A DNA stretch of 46,424 nucleotides from the NCBI GenBank assembly GCA_902769805.1, contig CACXQL010000029.1:1-46424 (forward strand). The letters run 5' to 3'. The notes beneath the pieces were generated by a model. It was not told the origin of the DNA. It searched no databases and worked only from the letters and a program-made list of their open reading frames with translations. The translations under genes and the position numbers were made by a program. The DNA is from an uncultured Prevotellaceae bacterium (lineage in GTDB: Bacteria; Bacteroidota; Bacteroidia; Bacteroidales; Bacteroidaceae). Below, one piece after another: positions 42,817 to 46,424 of the stretch; the stretch's first letter is position 1; the number at the start of each line of letters is the position of its first letter.

Positions 42817-42852
42817 AAAGCCTCTTGACGACACAACGTCAAGAGGCTTTTT
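42817..42852 (+). terminator. alaS terminator
   Basis: AAAGCCTCTTGACG (42817-42830) pairs exactly with CGTCAAGAGGCTTT (42837-42850), loop ACACAA, then TT. Confidence 0.92.
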
Positions 42853-42908
42853 CGTTGTACTTCCAACTATTCTATAAAATTTTTCATAGCAGATTAAGTC
42901 TTTTTTGT

Positions 42909-42916
42909 TATTTTTG
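42909..42916 (+). promoter_or_regulatory. -7 box of sigma factor operon
   Basis: TATTTTTG, consensus TAnnTTTG, 31 nt before the ATG. No clear -33, as may be expected if the operon uses another sigma factor. Confidence 0.45.
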
Positions 42917-42947
42917 CGTCAAATAGATAAAAAAGAAAAAGACGAGC

Positions 42948-43532
42948 ATGAAACTCTTTAGCATCAGAAACAAATATAGGTTCTTGGAACGACTGATGGC
43001 TGACGAACGTCAACGGCTGGTGCGCTACGCCTGTTGCCGACTAGGTAACAGCGAAGATGCAGAAGATGCCATACAAGACCTCTTCCTGCAATTTCACGAG
43101 CGAATGAAGAATACCGACGATAACGACTCGCTATCAACAGATATCAAAAATCCAATGGCATACCTCTATCGCTGTCTGATGAACCTATGCATCAGCAAGC
43201 AACGGTCAGCAGGACGGATACAGATGGTTCCTTTGTCAGATAAGAACGGAGAGAACTTCAAAACACCATCTTTCGATGAAGAGGATGAGATGGAACATGA
43301 ATACCGTCGCATTTGTCAACTGTTGGAAACGATACCCGATGAACAAGCAGAGGTGATCCGCTTGCGTTTCTATGGCGAGAAGAGTTTCAAGGAGATTGCA
43401 GACATCATCGGTGTGAACCTCAGTACCGTCAAGTCAAGATTCATGTATGGATTAGAGAAAATCAGGCGAGGAATGCGCGCTTCCTCTGTATCAGATAACA
43501 ATCATCAAACAATAGTAATGTATGAAGTGTAA
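42948..43532 (+). CDS. ECF-type RNA polymerase sigma factor
   Basis: 194 residues. Region 2: RQRLVRYACCRLGNSEDAED and AIQDLFLQFHERM (about 25-60), then NPMAYLYRCLMNLCISKQRS. Region 4: LLETIPDEQAEVIRLRFYGE, KSFKEIADIIGVNLSTVKSR (helix-turn-helix, about 145-165) and MYGLEKIRRGM. It overlaps the anti-sigma gene by 11 nt, so the pair is coupled, and a TonB-type receptor follows: the layout of a cell-surface signalling or nutrient-uptake regulon. Confidence 0.94.
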   Translation: MKLFSIRNKYRFLERLMADERQRLVRYACCRLGNSEDAEDAIQDLFLQFHERMKNTDDNDSLSTDIKNPMAYLYRCLMNLCISKQRSAGRIQMVPLSDKNGENFKTPSFDEEDEMEHEYRRICQLLETIPDEQAEVIRLRFYGEKSFKEIADIIGVNLSTVKSRFMYGLEKIRRGMRASSVSDNNHQTIVMYEV

Positions 43533-44112
43533 CGAATTCAAAAATATCGTAGTCGATCTCTTCGACAAAGAGGTAGACCCTCAGGTAAAGGATGAATGTG
43601 AACGCCATCTCAGTGAATGCGCTGAGTGCAGAAAGTACTACGACGGTCTGTTGGAGGCTGCCGACCTGCTACGTCTCAAGACCAAGAAAGACAAGGTATC
43701 CTCAGCTCTCTCATTCAAGAAACTGGCTGCCATGTTCATCAGCATCCTCGTGCTCTCTGGTATTGCATACGCTGCCATCCACATCGTAAGCCAGTCACAA
43801 CAACCACAACAGACGGAACAAACCTCTGTGAAAGTCCATCATCAACAAACCATCACGGAGAGTCAGGCTACCCCTGTCGATACCCTTGCTCTGACATATG
43901 TCTTCGAGAATGTACCACTCGATGAGATAATCAAGGATATAGTCCTCTATTACCATAAGGCGGCTGACATCAAAAGTGAGCAGGTACACAACCTGCGTCT
44001 GTACTACAAGTGGGACCGTACGGCTACCATAGAAAGCGTAGTCGACGACCTCAACCACTTTAATCACGTGAATATCTCTATAGAGGACAACAAACTGATT
44101 GTAAACCCCTAA
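43522..44112 (+). CDS. Anti-sigma factor with HC2 zinc finger and C-terminal DUF4974-like domain
   Basis: 196 residues. Residues 1-50 hold a putative zinc-finger anti-sigma domain (CERHLSECAECRKYYDGL, H-x3-C-x2-C). A single membrane helix follows (AAMFISILVLSGIAYAAI, about 74-90), then a Gln/Thr linker. The periplasmic end (LTYVFENVPLDEIIKDIVLY to VVDDLNHFNHVNISIEDNKL) resembles the DUF4974/STN fold at the end of FecR-type regulators. The combination of an HC2 finger with that end is less usual than FecR itself. It should hold the sigma factor at the membrane until the receptor signals. Confidence 0.85.
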   Translation: MKCNEFKNIVVDLFDKEVDPQVKDECERHLSECAECRKYYDGLLEAADLLRLKTKKDKVSSALSFKKLAAMFISILVLSGIAYAAIHIVSQSQQPQQTEQTSVKVHHQQTITESQATPVDTLALTYVFENVPLDEIIKDIVLYYHKAADIKSEQVHNLRLYYKWDRTATIESVVDDLNHFNHVNISIEDNKLIVNP

Positions 44113-44130
44113 CGCCCCATCACACGATTT

Positions 44131-46424
44131 ATGAAAAAAATAATCATACTGCTATTACTGTGCATGATTGCCAGCATTGCAGCAGCCCAGACTATTTCCA
44201 GACAGTACAAAGGTCTGTCGCTCAGTAAGGTACTCGAAGACCTTAATGCCGTCACAGAGAACCACAATATATCCTTCATATATAACGACCTGGAGGATTT
44301 CACCGTCACATGTAATTTCAAGCATCTGAGTCTTGAAGAAGCACTACACACTGTGGTAGGTTTCTATCCTGTACGCATCGCAAAGGATAATGACAAATTC
44401 TTTTTGGAGTGTACCTACAAGACAGAAAGGCATTTGACTGGTACGATTATCGACGAACATGGACAGCCGCTACCCTTTGCCAACGTCGCTATCCTCAACC
44501 CTGCTGATTCTGTACTGCTCTCAGGTGGTGTGTCCAACGAGGCTGGTCAATTTGTGGTACCCTACGAACAAGAGAAAATATTGGCACGTATTACCTTCGT
44601 CGGTTATAAGACTACCTATCGCATCTGTACACAAGAGAACGTTGGAACCATACAATTACAACCTGACAATTATACGATCAATGGTGTCGTGGTAAAGGGT
44701 GAGATACCCCGATATAAAATGACTACAGGGGGCATGACCATCGATATACAGCATTCTCTTCTTCGCGATATAGGCACTGCCGACGACTTACTCTCAATGA
44801 TGCCGATGATTCAAGGTAAAGATGGTAAGTTCGAAGTGTTTGCCAAAGGTGAACCCGAGATCTATATCAATAATAAAAAGGTACGTAACGCCAGTGAGTT
44901 AAAACAACTCAAGTCGGTGGATGTCAAGAGTGTAGATATCATCACCGCTCCTGGTGCACAATATAACGCTGAGGTGAATGCCGTCATCCGTATCAAGACA
45001 CTGAAGACACAAGGCGAGGGACTGAGTCTGATGGCAACCAGCGACACATGGAAAAACAACAAATGGAATAACTACAATGATCTGACATTGAAATATCGTA
45101 TAGGTGGACTAGAGGCTTTTGCCAATATTGCCCTTGACAACGGACATTATAGCAATGATCAGGATATTCATCAGGAACTGCATATCAAAAAAGACAAGTT
45201 TGACGTTGATGCAGGTTTACCCATTAGGAGTAGTTGGACGCAACTTCAGTATCAGGCAGGTCTGAGTTACGATTTCAACACCGACCATTCTGTCGGACTG
45301 AGTTTCTCTTCGCAGCATATTCTTTATAACAAGTATCATTCTGACATGAATCAGAACTATCAGAAAAACGGGTCTTATTACAGTGACGTCTTTTTGAAAA
45401 CTGATATCAACGAACTCGACAAACCTGTATGGGAACTGAACACATACTATGTGGGAAAGGTAGGAAAACTGAATATCGACCTGAATGCGACAATTCTGCA
45501 ACGTAAAACGGAGAATCATCTCAACCAGCAGGAATTCAGTAAAGAACTGGGTGATCGCACTATCACTACCCTTAACAATGAAAACCGTAAGATGATGGCA
45601 GGAAAGTTGGTACTGGCTTATCCTGTATGGAAAGGAGTGCTGAGTGGTGGAACAGAAGCCACAAGCACGAAGAGCTATGGTCACAATGTCAATCAAGAAG
45701 GCATCATACCAGAGACAGACAACGAGATGAAAGAACAGAACATTGCCGGTTTTGCTGAATATGAGTGCCAGGTAGGACAATGGCGACTGAATGCCGGTCT
45801 CCGCTTTGAGCATGTAAAAGCAGACTACTACTCGTTTGGCGAATGGCAGCAAGAGCCCAGCCGCACCTATAACGACTGGTTCCCTAATCTGTCAGTAGCA
45901 TGGCAGAAAGACAAGTGGGGCGCTCAGCTGAGCTATAGCAAACGTATCACTCGCCCACTCTACCACATGCTGACTTCGATGATTGTCTATGACAGTCGTA
46001 TGTTCTATGAAGGCGGTAATCCGTTGTTACGCCCATCAGTACGTCAAAGCATTGATTTCAACCTGACCTATTCATGGCTGAACTTCGCAACTGGTTATAC
46101 TCGCGAGAACGACTTAATTTCCCACATCGGCGAAGTCTATGACGAAGAGAAAGAAATAGCTATCTTCCGACCTGTCAACTTCGACCATCAGGATCGTGTC
46201 TATGCCACCCTCACAGCCTCGCCAAAGTTAGGTTTCTGGCAGCCTACTGCAACGCTTCATTACTATCAGCAGATGTTTGACGCAGAAGCGTATGGAGTAC
46301 CAGAAAAACTGAATAAACCCGAATTCAGTTTCCATTTGCAGAGTTGGTTCGTTATCAATCCCACCACCAAAGCGCTGTTACAAGTCGACTATACTGGTAG
46401 CAACCACTGGGCATTCATGTATCG
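44131..46424 (+). CDS. TonB-dependent receptor-like outer-membrane protein, N-terminal STN domain (3' end outside window)
   Basis: The frame is open from the ATG at 44131 to the window end, 764 codons. Signal peptide (LLLLCMIASIAAAQ). An STN domain (about 20-95; YKGLSLSKVLEDLNAVTENH, then LSLEEALHTVVGF) comes first, then a carboxypeptidase-regulatory-like beta sandwich (about 95-175; LTGTIIDEHGQPLPFANVAI). A plug-like part follows (DLLSMMPMIQGKDGKFEVFA, IYINNKKVRNASELKQLKSV) and then a large beta barrel. STN domains pass signals to anti-sigma factors, which matches the two genes just before it. Ligand unknown; the barrel resembles the outer membrane beta-barrel family 3 rather than SusC. Confidence 0.88.
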   Translation, partial: MKKIIILLLLCMIASIAAAQTISRQYKGLSLSKVLEDLNAVTENHNISFIYNDLEDFTVTCNFKHLSLEEALHTVVGFYPVRIAKDNDKFFLECTYKTERHLTGTIIDEHGQPLPFANVAILNPADSVLLSGGVSNEAGQFVVPYEQEKILARITFVGYKTTYRICTQENVGTIQLQPDNYTINGVVVKGEIPRYKMTTGGMTIDIQHSLLRDIGTADDLLSMMPMIQGKDGKFEVFAKGEPEIYINNKKVRNASELKQLKSVDVKSVDIITAPGAQYNAEVNAVIRIKTLKTQGEGLSLMATSDTWKNNKWNNYNDLTLKYRIGGLEAFANIALDNGHYSNDQDIHQELHIKKDKFDVDAGLPIRSSWTQLQYQAGLSYDFNTDHSVGLSFSSQHILYNKYHSDMNQNYQKNGSYYSDVFLKTDINELDKPVWELNTYYVGKVGKLNIDLNATILQRKTENHLNQQEFSKELGDRTITTLNNENRKMMAGKLVLAYPVWKGVLSGGTEATSTKSYGHNVNQEGIIPETDNEMKEQNIAGFAEYECQVGQWRLNAGLRFEHVKADYYSFGEWQQEPSRTYNDWFPNLSVAWQKDKWGAQLSYSKRITRPLYHMLTSMIVYDSRMFYEGGNPLLRPSVRQSIDFNLTYSWLNFATGYTRENDLISHIGEVYDEEKEIAIFRPVNFDHQDRVYATLTASPKLGFWQPTATLHYYQQMFDAEAYGVPEKLNKPEFSFHLQSWFVINPTTKALLQVDYTGSNHWAFMY

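Overview
This window looks like a Bacteroidota chromosome, most likely Prevotella/Segatella or a close gut or rumen relative. The evidence is: many promoters of the Bacteroidota type (TAnnTTTG at -7 with TTTG or TTG about 19-21 nt upstream); secreted proteins carrying BACON, BspA-type LRR, dockerin-like and GVYI.NGKK-type C-terminal segments; a DUF5020 outer-membrane protein; a sigma/anti-sigma/STN-TonB receptor module; and the surE-lpxB and parA-parB-DUF5683-transglycosylase-rel clusters. No database search was possible; all names come from motifs and recalled family knowledge.

Layout. 1-2104: tail of a GH36 alpha-galactosidase and a MATE exporter. 2105-3534: a candidate small RNA and rsmA, then dyad-rich intergenic DNA. 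3535-8101: a leftward operon for three secreted proteins (cohesin-like, dockerin/BACON, LRR). 8249-12340: an UPF0104 membrane protein, a small AT-rich four-helix-bundle gene enclosed in a 38-bp inverted repeat, pepD, and corA behind a structured leader. 12449-14431: a DUF349 protein and tRNA-Gln. 14551-16953: a 22-bp repeat array, a broken SGNH hydrolase and a CE1-type esterase. 17073-23260: rsfS, a disrupted ftsH, cdsA, a GH5 glucanase and an LRR/dockerin protein. 23334-28982 (leftward): surE, lpxB, AzgA-type permease, DUF5020 channel, UraA-type permease and a small secreted protein. 29093-35144: chromosome partitioning, cell-wall lysis and (p)ppGpp control, followed by a convergent merR. 35634-39974: two divergent related YD-repeat-like secreted proteins, the largest 22-bp array and a GH2 enzyme. 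40165-46424: alaS, an ECF sigma factor, its anti-sigma factor and a TonB-type receptor cut by the window end.

Function. Carbohydrate enzymes (GH36, GH5, GH2, CE1) and surface proteins fit a plant-glycan degrader. The leftward salvage cluster pairs an outer-membrane Tsx-like channel with two inner-membrane nucleobase permeases.

Most unusual content: (1) an inverted-repeat-flanked four-helix-bundle cassette resembling a 23S rRNA intervening sequence but lying between protein genes; (2) intergenic arrays of tandem 22-bp units, many of them self-complementary with arms that change from unit to unit; (3) three genes (ftsH, an SGNH hydrolase and an LRR protein) that each appear to have lost a short internal out-of-frame segment; (4) a corA leader able to form a hairpin plus a pseudoknot next to the start codon; (5) in-frame nonamer repeats shared by three unrelated genes.
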